64,000 nt of DNA, from positions 62,001-126,000 of the forward strand of contig NZ_PNQZ01000059.1 of the NCBI RefSeq assembly GCF_003994335.1. The letters run 5' to 3'. Under the pieces are notes generated by a model that was not told the DNA's origin, did not search any database, and saw nothing but the letters and a program-made list of their open reading frames with translations. The stretch is from Asaia sp. W19 (GTDB lineage Bacteria > Pseudomonadota > Alphaproteobacteria > Acetobacterales > Acetobacteraceae). A program made the position numbers and the translations under genes. Of the stretch, positions 52,668-61,428 are shown one piece after another. Each line of letters starts with the position of its first letter. Position 1 is the first letter of the stretch.

Positions 52668-55127
52668 TCAATGTGGCAACTGGCTGGAGAGGCTCTCTGC
52701 CGCTCGTGCCGCAGGGACGTCTTCCTCCTCGTCCCATTCGATTGCCTCAGGCGGCCGCACGAGTGCCGCGGCAAGAACCTGATCGACGTGGGAAACGGGG
52801 ATGATCGTCAAAGCATCTTTCACGTTAGCCGGAATTTCGGCCAGATCCTTTTCGTTATCCTTCGGGATGAAAACGGTCGCAATTCCGGCACGCGTTGCCG
52901 CCAGCAGCTTCTCCTTCAACCCGCCGATTTCGAGCACCCGCCCGCGCAGGGTGATCTCACCCGTCATCGCGACGTCGCGCTTAATGGCAATCCCGGTCAT
53001 GACGCTGACGATGGAGGTCGCCATGGCCACGCCAGCGGACGGACCATCCTTCGGGGTTGCCCCTTCGGGGACATGCACATGAATATCGCGCTTCTCGAAC
53101 AGCGAAGGCTTGATGCCGAAGGTCTGGGCCCGCGAGCGCACGTAAGAGACAGCTGCGGACACACTCTCCTGCATCACCTCGCCCAGCTTGCCCGTGGCCT
53201 TCACATGGCCCTTACCCGGCAGCATCACACTCTCGATGGTCAGGATTTCACCGCCGACCTCGGTCCAGGCCAGACCTGACACCATGCCGACCAGATCTTC
53301 CGACTCAGTCTCACCATGCTTGAAGCGACGAATACCTGAGAACTCGCCCAGATTCTCCGGGGTGACGGCAATCGTCTCGACCGAAGACGTGACCAGACGC
53401 TTGACCACGCGGCGCGCGATCTTGGCAATCTCGCGCTCGAGGTTACGGACACCAGCCTCGCGGGTGTAATGCTGGATCAGGCTGCGCAGCGCGGCGTCGC
53501 TGATCGACCATTCATGCGGCTTGAGGTTATGCGCCTCGGCCTGCTTGCCCACCAGATGACGTCGGGCAATCTCGACCTTCTCATCCTCGGTATAGCCCGA
53601 CAGGCGGATGACCTCCATGCGATCCAGCAAAGGCTGGGGCATATTGAGGCTGTTCGCCGTCGTCACGAACATCACATCCGACAGATCGTAATCCACCTCG
53701 AGATAATGATCGTTGAACGTGCTGTTCTGCTCTGGGTCCAGCACCTCGAGCAGCGCCGAGGACGGATCGCCACGCCAGTCCGACCCCATCTTGTCGATTT
53801 CATCGAGCAGGAAGAGCGGGTTCGACGTCTTGGCCTTTTTCATGCCCTGCACGATCTTGCCCGGCATCGACCCGATATAGGTGCGACGGTGACCGCGAAT
53901 TTCGGACTCGTCATGCACGCCACCCAACGATATGCGCACATACTGACGGCCTGTCGCCTTGGCGATAGAACGCGCGAGAGAGGTCTTTCCGACGCCCGGA
54001 GGCCCGACGAGGCAAAGGATCGGCCCTTTGAGCTTCTGCGAGCGCGTCTGCACCGCCAGATACTCGAGAATGCGTTCCTTGACCTTCTCCAACCCATAAT
54101 GCTCGGATTCGAGCACTTCTTCCGCTGCGGCGAAATCGCGAGACACCTTGGAGCGCTTTTTCCAGGGGATGGACAAAATCCAGTCCAGGTAATTGCGCAC
54201 AACGGTGGACTCAGCGGACATCGGGCTCATGCCACGCAGCTTGCGCAACTCACCCAGCGCCTTTTCGCGTGCTTCCTTGCTGAGCTTCGTCTTGGCGATA
54301 CGTTCCTCGATCTCAGCCGTCTCGTCTCGACCGTCCTCGCCCTCACCCAGTTCCTTCTGGATCGCCTTGAGCTGCTCGTTCAGATAGTATTCGCGCTGCG
54401 TCTTTTCCATCTGGCGCTTGACGCGGTTGCGAATCTTCTTCTCGACCTGCAGAACGCCGATTTCCTGCTCCATATGAGCGAAAACCTGCTCCAGACGCTG
54501 ACTGACTGAACCGCCTTCCAGGATCTCCTGTTTTTCGGCGATCTTGAGATTTAGATGGCTCGCAATCGTATCGGCCAGCTTCGAGAGGTCCTCGATCTGG
54601 TTCAGCGAGACCATGACTTCCGGTGCGATCTTCTTGTTGAGCTTGATATACTGCTCAAACTGGGAGATCGCCGTGCGGCCAAGAGCCTCGGCCTCACTGC
54701 CGGCTTCGTGGGTATCTTCGACTTCCTCGATCTCGGCTTCGAAATGGCCGTCAACATCGTGGAATTCCTTGATCCGGGCGCGTCGAATTCCCTCGACCAG
54801 TACCTTCACCGTTCCATCGGGCAATTTCAACAGCTGCAGGATCGTCGAAACCGTACCGAAGCGATAGATGTCCTCGGCCGGCGGATCATCCTGCGCGGCG
54901 TTCTTCTGCGCAACCAGAAGGATCTGCTTGTTGTCACGGGTCACCGCCTCCAGGGCGCGGACCGACTTCTCACGCCCGACAAAGAGCGGAACAATCATGT
55001 GCGGGAAGACGACAATATCGCGCAGGGGCAGGACAGCAATCGTCTCGACAGTCTTGGCCTTGGCCTCTTCCGCACGGGATGCGGTGTTCAGCTTGGCCAC
55101 CGCAGTCTTCCTCTTTTTCTCAGTCAT
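52668..55127 (-). CDS. lon: ATP-dependent protease Lon
   Basis: This is an 819-residue AAA+ serine protease. The N-terminal substrate domain starts [24 protein letters not shown] (described; near residue 30). Then come a coiled coil rich in Lys/Glu, Walker [17 protein letters not shown] and Walker [13 protein letters not shown]. The proteolytic motif [16 protein letters not shown] holds the catalytic Ser, with Lys in LKEKLLAA. Full length with an acidic C-terminal tail. It follows clpX in the common tig-clpP-clpX-lon cluster. Confidence 0.97.
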   Translation of the reverse strand: MTEKKRKTAVAKLNTASRAEEAKAKTVETIAVLPLRDIVVFPHMIVPLFVGREKSVRALEAVTRDNKQILLVAQKNAAQDDPPAEDIYRFGTVSTILQLLKLPDGTVKVLVEGIRRARIKEFHDVDGHFEAEIEEVEDTHEAGSEAEALGRTAISQFEQYIKLNKKIAPEVMVSLNQIEDLSKLADTIASHLNLKIAEKQEILEGGSVSQRLEQVFAHMEQEIGVLQVEKKIRNRVKRQMEKTQREYYLNEQLKAIQKELGEGEDGRDETAEIEERIAKTKLSKEAREKALGELRKLRGMSPMSAESTVVRNYLDWILSIPWKKRSKVSRDFAAAEEVLESEHYGLEKVKERILEYLAVQTRSQKLKGPILCLVGPPGVGKTSLARSIAKATGRQYVRISLGGVHDESEIRGHRRTYIGSMPGKIVQGMKKAKTSNPLFLLDEIDKMGSDWRGDPSSALLEVLDPEQNSTFNDHYLEVDYDLSDVMFVTTANSLNMPQPLLDRMEVIRLSGYTEDEKVEIARRHLVGKQAEAHNLKPHEWSISDAALRSLIQHYTREAGVRNLEREIAKIARRVVKRLVTSSVETIAVTPENLGEFSGIRRFKHGETESEDLVGMVSGLAWTEVGGEILTIESVMLPGKGHVKATGKLGEVMQESVSAAVSYVRSRAQTFGIKPSLFEKRDIHVHVPEGATPKDGPSAGVAMATSIVSVMTGIAIKRDVAMTGEITLRGRVLEIGGLKEKLLAATRAGIATVFIPKDNEKDLAEIPANVKDALTIIPVSHVDQVLAAALVRPPEAIEWDEEEDVPAARAAESLSSQLPH

Positions 55128-55281
55128 GGAATATTGATCTCCTCGAGGACGATCTCGGCATGGTCACCCGAAATATGGCGTGAACGACGCCGCGTCAGCG
55201 CTGCCTGTCCAGGCAGCGACCTTGTATATGAGAACGGAGGAGCGCTGCGGCAAGGCGACCCTCCGGTTTTGCCCTGCAGGG

Positions 55282-56550
55282 TCAGGCAGACTGCTCAGCC
55301 GGTTCGCTGGCCTTGCCACTGCCGTAAACATAGACAGGCGCCGCACGATTTTCAGCGACATCCTTGTTGATCACGACCTCCTCAACGCCATCGAGGCCGG
55401 GGAGATCGAACATGGTACCGAGCAGAATGGCTTCCATGATCGAGCGCAATCCGCGCGCGCCCGTTTTGCGGGCGATCGCGCGTTGCGCGATCTGCACGAG
55501 CGCGTCATCGGTGAAGGTTAGAGCCACACCCTCCATCTGGAAGAGGCGCTGATACTGCTTCACGAGCGCATTCTTGGGCTTGGACAGGATGGCGACCAGC
55601 GTGTCCTCGTCCAGATCCTCAAGCGTGGCGACCACAGGCAGACGACCGATGAACTCGGGGATCAGACCGAATTTGAGCAGATCCTCGGGCTCGACGTCGT
55701 GCAGGACGGCACCCAGGCGACGGTCATCGGGGTTCTGCACATCGGCCCCAAAGCCAATGCCCGACCCTTTGCCGCGCGCCGAGATGATCTTGTCCAGCCC
55801 GGCAAAGGCACCGCCACAGATGAAGAGCATGTTGGTCGTGTCGACCTGCAGGAATTCCTGCTGCGGATGCTTGCGGCCGCCCTGTGGCGGCACGGATGCA
55901 ACCGTGCCCTCCATCAGCTTCAGAAGCGCCTGCTGCACGCCCTCCCCGCTCACGTCGCGCGTGATCGACGGGTTGTCGGATTTGCGCGAGATCTTGTCGA
56001 TCTCATCGATATAGACGATGCCGCGCTGAGCGCGCTCGACATTGTAATCGGCGGCCTGAAGCAGCTTCAGAATGATATTCTCGACGTCCTCACCCACATA
56101 ACCGGCTTCGGTCAATGTGGTGGCATCGGCCATCGTGAAGGGCACATCGAGAATACGTGCCAGTGTCTGGGCCAGCAGGGTCTTGCCCGATCCGGTCGGA
56201 CCGATAAGCATGATATTGGACTTTGCAATCTCGATATCATTGCTCTTCTGGGCATGCGCCAGACGCTTGTAATGGTTGTGGACAGCCACAGACAGCGCAC
56301 GTTTGGCGATGAACTGACCGATCACATAGTCATCGAGAACCTTGCAGATTTCCTTGGGGGTCGGCACACCGTCGCGCGACTTCACAAGATGCGTCTTGTG
56401 CTCTTCGCGGATGATATCCATGCACAGTTCGACGCATTCATCGCAGATGAAGACGGTTGGACCGGCAATGAGCTTGCGTACCTCATTCTGCGATTTGCCG
56501 CAGAACGAGCAATACAGGGTGTTTTTCGAATCGCCGGTCTTGTTCGTCAT
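55282..56550 (-). CDS. clpX: ATP-dependent Clp protease ATP-binding subunit ClpX
   Basis: This is a 422-residue unfoldase. The N-terminal zinc-binding domain has C14, C17, C36 and C39. Walker A is [15 protein letters not shown], Walker [11 protein letters not shown] and the pore loop GYVGEDV. The ClpP-docking IGF loop appears as the variant [10 protein letters not shown] sensor 2 arginine lies in [13 protein letters not shown]. The gene follows clpP after 203 bases and precedes lon. Confidence 0.97.
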   Translation of the reverse strand: MTNKTGDSKNTLYCSFCGKSQNEVRKLIAGPTVFICDECVELCMDIIREEHKTHLVKSRDGVPTPKEICKVLDDYVIGQFIAKRALSVAVHNHYKRLAHAQKSNDIEIAKSNIMLIGPTGSGKTLLAQTLARILDVPFTMADATTLTEAGYVGEDVENIILKLLQAADYNVERAQRGIVYIDEIDKISRKSDNPSITRDVSGEGVQQALLKLMEGTVASVPPQGGRKHPQQEFLQVDTTNMLFICGGAFAGLDKIISARGKGSGIGFGADVQNPDDRRLGAVLHDVEPEDLLKFGLIPEFIGRLPVVATLEDLDEDTLVAILSKPKNALVKQYQRLFQMEGVALTFTDDALVQIAQRAIARKTGARGLRSIMEAILLGTMFDLPGLDGVEEVVINKDVAENRAAPVYVYGSGKASEPAEQSA

Positions 56551-56753
56551 CGTTGCTCCTCCTCCCCGACCCGGGCGACCGTGAGGTCACGTCGCGTCGG
56601 GGGAATTCCAAACTTAGGCCAGGCAGCGAGAGCCCGGCAAGCCCCTCCCGGCACGGGGCAATAATAGGATACTTGGCATGGGGGCGATGCAGGGCCTGAA
56701 AACCCAGCAAGTGGCCCGGCAGGAGGGCCGGACCTCACAACCGGAAAGCAGGA

Positions 56754-57398
56754 TCAGCCCTGCTCGGCAACACTCTTGGGGCGAGCCTGAACGACCTCGT
56801 CCACCAGCCCGAAAGCCTTAGCCTCGTCAGCCGAGAGATAGGTATCGCGCTCGAGCTTCTGCTCGATTTCCTCTAGGCTGCGGCCCGTATGGTGGCGATA
56901 GATCTCGTTCAGGCGCTTGCGGATCTCGAGAATCTCGCGCGCCTGAATCTCGATGTCGGAAGCCTGCCCCTGAGCGCCGCCGGAGGGCTGATGCACCATC
57001 ACGCGCGCATTGGGCAAACAGAAACGACGTCCCTTCTCACCGGCTGCCAGAAGCAGCGATCCCATGGAAGCGGCCTGACCAATGCACACCGTGCTCACGG
57101 GGCAGCGGATATACTGCATGGTGTCATACATGGCGAGACCGGCCGAAACCACACCGCCGGGGCTATTGATGTAGAAGGAAATTTCCTTGCTCGGGTTCAC
57201 GCTCTCAAGATACAGGAGCTGGGCCGAGATGACAGCGGCCACCTGGTCATAGACAGGGCCTGTCAGAAAGATGATCCGCTCCTGAAGCAGGCGGGAATAG
57301 ATATCGAAAGCGCGTTCGCCGCGTGACGTCTGCTCGACGACCATCGGTACGAGCGCGTTGTTGAAGATCTCGACAGGATCGCGATCCCTCATGGCCAT
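56754..57398 (-). CDS. clpP: ATP-dependent Clp protease proteolytic subunit ClpP
   Basis: This is a 214-residue serine peptidase. The triad is S111 (GQAASMGS), H136 ([12 protein letters not shown]) and D185 (LERDTYLSA). The N-terminal loop and the [20 protein letters not shown] block are typical. ATG 57398 (MAMRDRDP) has an AGGA upstream; a second ATG two codons later is possible. A perfect 10-bp hairpin lies about 16 bases before the start. Confidence 0.97.
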   Translation of the reverse strand: MAMRDRDPVEIFNNALVPMVVEQTSRGERAFDIYSRLLQERIIFLTGPVYDQVAAVISAQLLYLESVNPSKEISFYINSPGGVVSAGLAMYDTMQYIRCPVSTVCIGQAASMGSLLLAAGEKGRRFCLPNARVMVHQPSGGAQGQASDIEIQAREILEIRKRLNEIYRHHTGRSLEEIEQKLERDTYLSADEAKAFGLVDEVVQARPKSVAEQG

Positions 57399-57413
57399 TT
57401 CCGTTCCTAACTG

Positions 57414-57438
57414 GCACCGGCCCCATCAGGGCCGGTGC
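57414..57438 (-). repeat. Perfect 10-bp hairpin in the clpP leader
   Basis: GCACCGGCCC (57414-57423) pairs perfectly with 57429-57438 around a five-base loop. It sits about 16 bases upstream of the clpP start codon, just before its ribosome site, with no T-run. Confidence 0.7.
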
Positions 57439-57511
57439 GTGACTTCTCTCATCTTGGTATGGCCACCATGAACGCCTAGAGCCCGTCCGTCAAAAAACGA
57501 ACGGACTCCAA

Positions 57512-57528
57512 GAGTCGCGGTGCGACTC
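57512..57528 (-). repeat. Hairpin after tig
   Basis: GAGTCGC-GGT-GCGACTC forms a perfect 7-bp stem six bases after the tig stop codon. A second weak stem GTCCGT/ACGGAC lies at 57484-57505 with a run of T (minus strand) in its loop. Partial termination between tig and clpP is likely. Confidence 0.5.
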
Positions 57529-57534
57529 AGCCGA

Positions 57535-58866
57535 TCAGAGATCGGCGGGCGGGATTTCGGCCAGCTCTTCCGGCGTCACTTCCTTGTCGGTGACCTTGGC
57601 CAGCTCGATCAGGTAATCGACGACCTTGTTCTCCAGGATCGGGCCGCGCAGACCGTCGGCTGCCTGCGGGTTCTTGCCGAAGAACTCGAAAACGGCCTGC
57701 TCCTGACCGGGGTAGCGCATGGCTTCCTGACGAACCGCCTGCATCAGTTCTTCACGGGTGACCGTGATTTCCTTGGTACGGCCGATCTCTGCCAGGAGCA
57801 GACCCAGCTTGACGCGGCGCTCGGCAATCTTGCGGTAATCGGCGCGCAGGGTGTCTTCATCCTTGCCCGCGTCTTCCTCATCCATCTCACCCGAGGCGCG
57901 ATCCTGCTCCACGCGCTGCCAGATCTGGCCGAACTCGCTCTCGACCATGCTTTCGGGCGCTTCGAAATCGGTCTTGCCTGACAGGGCATCCAGCAGCTCG
58001 CGCTTGATGCGCAGACGCGACAGCTGGCCGTACTCGCCTTCCGCCTGCTTGACGATGATGTCGCGCACCTGAGCGATGTTTTCGAAACCGATCTTCTTGG
58101 CGAGTTCGTCATCAAGCGCCGGATCGACCGGGGTCTTGAGCGCATTCGCCTTGATGTCGAAAGTCGCTTCCTTGCCAGCCAGTTCCTTGGCCTGATACTC
58201 GGCGGGGAACGTGACCGTGATCACCTTCTCTTCGCCAGCCTTCATGCCTTCGAGCTGCTCGGCGAACCCAGGGATGAAGCCCTCGCCACCGATTTCGACA
58301 TTGACGTCCTGCGCCGTACCACCATCGAACGGCGTGCCGTCGAGCTTGCCGACGAAGTCGCAGTTCACGACATCACCCGTGCCAGCAGCGCGGTCTTCCT
58401 CGATCGTCTCGAAGTTGCGCTGGCGCTTGGCAAGCTCGGCGAGTGCCTTGTCGATCGTCTCATCGCTCGGCTTGGCCGTCAGGCGGGTCAGTTCGAGACC
58501 AGACAGGTCAGGAACAGAGATTTCGGGTAGCACTTCGAGGTCGATCTTGAATTCCAGATCGCCTTCGCCCTCACCACCGGAAACCAGCTCCACCTTCGGC
58601 TGGACAGCCGGGCGCAGCTTGTTGTCTTCGAGCACCTTGTTGGTGGCTTCGTTGACGGCCTGCTCGAGGATCTCGCCATTCAGGGCGGCGCCATAACGCT
58701 GCTTGACCAGCGAGGCGGGCACCTTGCCGGGGCGGAAGCCAGGCAGGTTGATGGTGCGGCCGAGCTCGGCGAGACGAGCGGCGCGTCGCGCCTCCAGATC
58801 GCCAGCCGGCACAGTGACGGTAAAGCCGCGCTTCAGACCTTCGGATTGCGTTTGGGTAACCTGCAT
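57535..58866 (-). CDS. tig: Trigger factor
   Basis: This is a 443-residue ribosome-associated chaperone and prolyl isomerase. The ribosome-binding signature is GFRPGKVPASLVKQRYG (residues 43-59). The FKBP-type domain begins near GDVVNCDFVGKLDGTPFDGG and includes FIPGFAEQLEGMKAGEEK. The C-terminal helical arms complete the protein. Full length. It starts the tig-clpP-clpX-lon cluster; tRNA-Leu lies about 100 bases upstream. Confidence 0.97.
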   Translation of the reverse strand: MQVTQTQSEGLKRGFTVTVPAGDLEARRAARLAELGRTINLPGFRPGKVPASLVKQRYGAALNGEILEQAVNEATNKVLEDNKLRPAVQPKVELVSGGEGEGDLEFKIDLEVLPEISVPDLSGLELTRLTAKPSDETIDKALAELAKRQRNFETIEEDRAAGTGDVVNCDFVGKLDGTPFDGGTAQDVNVEIGGEGFIPGFAEQLEGMKAGEEKVITVTFPAEYQAKELAGKEATFDIKANALKTPVDPALDDELAKKIGFENIAQVRDIIVKQAEGEYGQLSRLRIKRELLDALSGKTDFEAPESMVESEFGQIWQRVEQDRASGEMDEEDAGKDEDTLRADYRKIAERRVKLGLLLAEIGRTKEITVTREELMQAVRQEAMRYPGQEQAVFEFFGKNPQAADGLRGPILENKVVDYLIELAKVTDKEVTPEELAEIPPADL

Positions 58867-58967
58867 CTGTCAGGCGATCCTCTATTGACCGGGTTGCCAT
58901 CGGGGCCCCGCACCCGGCTTCATCGCAGCACGGGCAAGGCAGGAAGCCCCGACTAAGGAGAAATTTT

Positions 58968-59052
<85 letters not shown>

Positions 59053-59081
59053 ACACACTCGGTTCAGCCAGAGCTGCACCG

Positions 59082-60551
59082 TCAAGCGCGCCGCTTTACA
59101 GCAAGATCATCCTTTTCACAAGACAGGCGCCGCGCCCGATCGATGGCCTCGGCGCGGGCATCGCCCAGATGGGCGTCCAGCGCCTCGACTATGGGCCAAT
59201 TTCCGGCGCGCAACCCTGCCTCGCCATGGAGCCAAGCCCCCGCACAGGCGGCCTCCCAATGAGGCATGCCCGCTGCAAGTAGAGTTCCAATCACACCGGC
59301 CAGCGTATCGCCGGAACCCGCCGTAGCCAGAGCCGGGCTTGCATGATCATTAAGGGCAGCGCGGCCATCAGGGGCGGCGATCACGCTAACCGCCCCCTTG
59401 AGCAGCACCACCGCCCCGATGCGTTTCGCGGCGTCTCGCGTCGCACTCACGATATCCTCACCCGGCGCCCCGAAGAGTTTGGTAAATTCTCCGATATGAG
59501 GCGTGATGACTGCTACGCCAGCCAGCTTCTCCGGTGCATCGGCAGCCCAGCCCAGCGCCCCAGCATCGGCAAGAATGCATTTCCCGGCCGCAATCAGCTG
59601 CGGCAGGCTCTTCGCAACCTCTCCAGGGGTCAGCCCAGGCCCGCAGAGCCATGTTTCGCGCCTGGGGTCCCCGAGCAAAGCATCGAGCGGTTCTTCGTCG
59701 ATCACGAGTCCCGGTGCGCCCAGCCTGTAGGCTTCGGCACTCGCTCCGGCGCTGATGCGCACGAGCCCCGCCCCACTGGCACGGGCACCCGCCGCCGCGA
59801 GACGCGTTGCCCCCGGCATAACTTGTCCGGCGCAAAGGCTGACGACACCCCTGCTGTATTTATGGTCCTGAGGGGTCATCTCGGGGATAGACCAGAGCCC
59901 CGGCTGGTTGAGAAAGAGATTCGGCTTTGCATGAGTTAGGCAATCCTGCGGCATCCCGATATCCGCGCAAACAATGTCGCCACACGATGCGCGACCGGGA
60001 TAGAGCACATGACCGGGTTTGGGCCTGACAAAAGTCACGCTGCCCTCATACTGCGGCCCCTCGACGAGCAGAGCGCCGGTCAGGCCATTCACAAAGCTCG
60101 GCAGGTCAACGGCAATCAGTCTGCGCGACGCTGAAAGCACTGCCATGATGGCATCGGAGGGCGCCCGGTCGAGCCCTGCTCCAAAAATCGCATCGATCAC
60201 CAGATCCGCTCTGGCAGCATTCGCAGCCGTGAAGTCAACACGATTACCCCGGAAGCGTTCGGCTGCCTCCGCCGCAGGACTGCCTGCCCGCGGCTCGGCC
60301 AGTGGGGCAACCTGCACTGGCCAGCCGGCCCGTTCCAGGTAACGCGCAGCTACATAGCCATCTCCTCCATTATTGCCGGGACCGCACAGCACCAGCACGC
60401 GACATGGGGCATAGCGTGCGCGAACTGCCTGCGCGACGACCCAGCCCGCGCGCTCCATCAGGGCGCTGATTCCGGTCGAACGGCTGGCCATGGCATCCAT
60501 GGCGGCGCATTGCGCAGGCGTCGGAAGGGAAAAACGCAGGACTGAACGCAT
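59082..60551 (-). CDS. nnr: Bifunctional NAD(P)H-hydrate epimerase / ADP-dependent dehydratase
   Basis: This is a 489-residue metabolite-repair enzyme that restores NAD(P)H from its hydrated form. The N-terminal epimerase domain (about 1-210) has VLCGPGNNGGDGYVAARYL and DAIFGAGLDR. The C-terminal ribokinase-like dehydratase (about 220-489) has KYSRGVVSLCAG, ITPHIGEFTKLFG and ATAGSGDTLAGVIG, with the catalytic Asp in the last. It is a single gene, divergent from the small membrane protein gene and 30 bases from tRNA-Leu. Confidence 0.95.
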   Translation of the reverse strand: MRSVLRFSLPTPAQCAAMDAMASRSTGISALMERAGWVVAQAVRARYAPCRVLVLCGPGNNGGDGYVAARYLERAGWPVQVAPLAEPRAGSPAAEAAERFRGNRVDFTAANAARADLVIDAIFGAGLDRAPSDAIMAVLSASRRLIAVDLPSFVNGLTGALLVEGPQYEGSVTFVRPKPGHVLYPGRASCGDIVCADIGMPQDCLTHAKPNLFLNQPGLWSIPEMTPQDHKYSRGVVSLCAGQVMPGATRLAAAGARASGAGLVRISAGASAEAYRLGAPGLVIDEEPLDALLGDPRRETWLCGPGLTPGEVAKSLPQLIAAGKCILADAGALGWAADAPEKLAGVAVITPHIGEFTKLFGAPGEDIVSATRDAAKRIGAVVLLKGAVSVIAAPDGRAALNDHASPALATAGSGDTLAGVIGTLLAAGMPHWEAACAGAWLHGEAGLRAGNWPIVEALDAHLGDARAEAIDRARRLSCEKDDLAVKRRA

Positions 60552-60680
60552 CTGGGGCTTACTCCGCTGTTGATGATTTTGCGCAGACTGCTAGGGAACG
60601 TTGCATTAAACCGCCGGTATGCATGATCCCGCCCTTTTGAGGGACGAGCACCCCTGGCCCTGATTTCTTGTGGAGCATTC

Positions 60681-61133
60681 ATGTCCAACCCGTATCTGTG
60701 GAGCGTCATCCTCGCGCTGCATCTTCTATGCATGGCCTATTGGATTGGCGGCGGGCTGTATGCGGCGCTCGTAAGCCGCAGCACGGTGGCCCTGCTCGAG
60801 CCGGCGCAGCGCCAGAATGTCCAGATCCAGTTGATCGCACGCTATTTCCGTGCGCTCCTGCACATCATTCCAACGGCTCTGATCACGGGATGGCTGCTCG
60901 TCATTCACGCTGGCGGCTTTGCGACGATGAGCCTGCCGATCAATATCATGCAGGGGCTTGCATTGGTCATGGCCCTGGTTTTCGTCAATGCCTATCTCGG
61001 GCCGTTTCAGAGCCTGCGCCGCGCCATACGCCCCCAACCCGCACTGTTCGACGCCGTGCGCAAGCGCGTGATGCTGATGGTAGCGATCGGAGTTCTCACG
61101 GTGTTTTTCGCCGCCATGGGCGGTAATGTCTGA
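60681..61133 (+). CDS. Small integral membrane protein (CopD-like fold), function unknown
   Basis: This is a 150-residue protein with four hydrophobic segments: about 6-30 (SVILALHLLCMAYWIGGGLY), 58-78 (HIIPTALITGWLLVI), 88-106 and 128-146. A histidine in the first helix (ALHLLCMAYWIGG) and another at LLHIIP are reminiscent of CopD/heme-binding membrane proteins, but metal or heme binding is not shown. It is encoded between nnr (divergent) and the helicase gene. Family assignment is uncertain. Confidence 0.75.
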   Translation: MSNPYLWSVILALHLLCMAYWIGGGLYAALVSRSTVALLEPAQRQNVQIQLIARYFRALLHIIPTALITGWLLVIHAGGFATMSLPINIMQGLALVMALVFVNAYLGPFQSLRRAIRPQPALFDAVRKRVMLMVAIGVLTVFFAAMGGNV

Positions 61134-61428
61134 CCTGACGAAGCCCTGCCGTTTCAACCACAGATCATGGGTCGCGATGCCTTGCGGCGTCCCCTCTGGC
61201 TAGGATACCGTAAAACCTTGCCTTTTGCGGGATTTCCAGATAACGCACAGGCGATTGGCCAGCCATCTCAGCTGGCCGCTCTGTAAATATGCCGTGCCGA
61301 CGCATCGCATCATTTCTAGACCTCCAAAGTTATCAGAGAGCAGTTTGACCGCAAAATCGATCGCAGGTTCCGCAAAGACCTCCCCCACACGCAAGAAACG
61401 TTCCACCTCGAAGACGGAACTCCCCGTG
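61134..61428 (+). other. Upstream region of the DEAD-box helicase
   Basis: About 295 bases. The helicase frame stays open through much of it (from 61225), so a longer N-terminus is possible but looks non-conserved. A long 5' leader is equally possible. No RNA signature or repeat is recognised. Confidence 0.4.
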
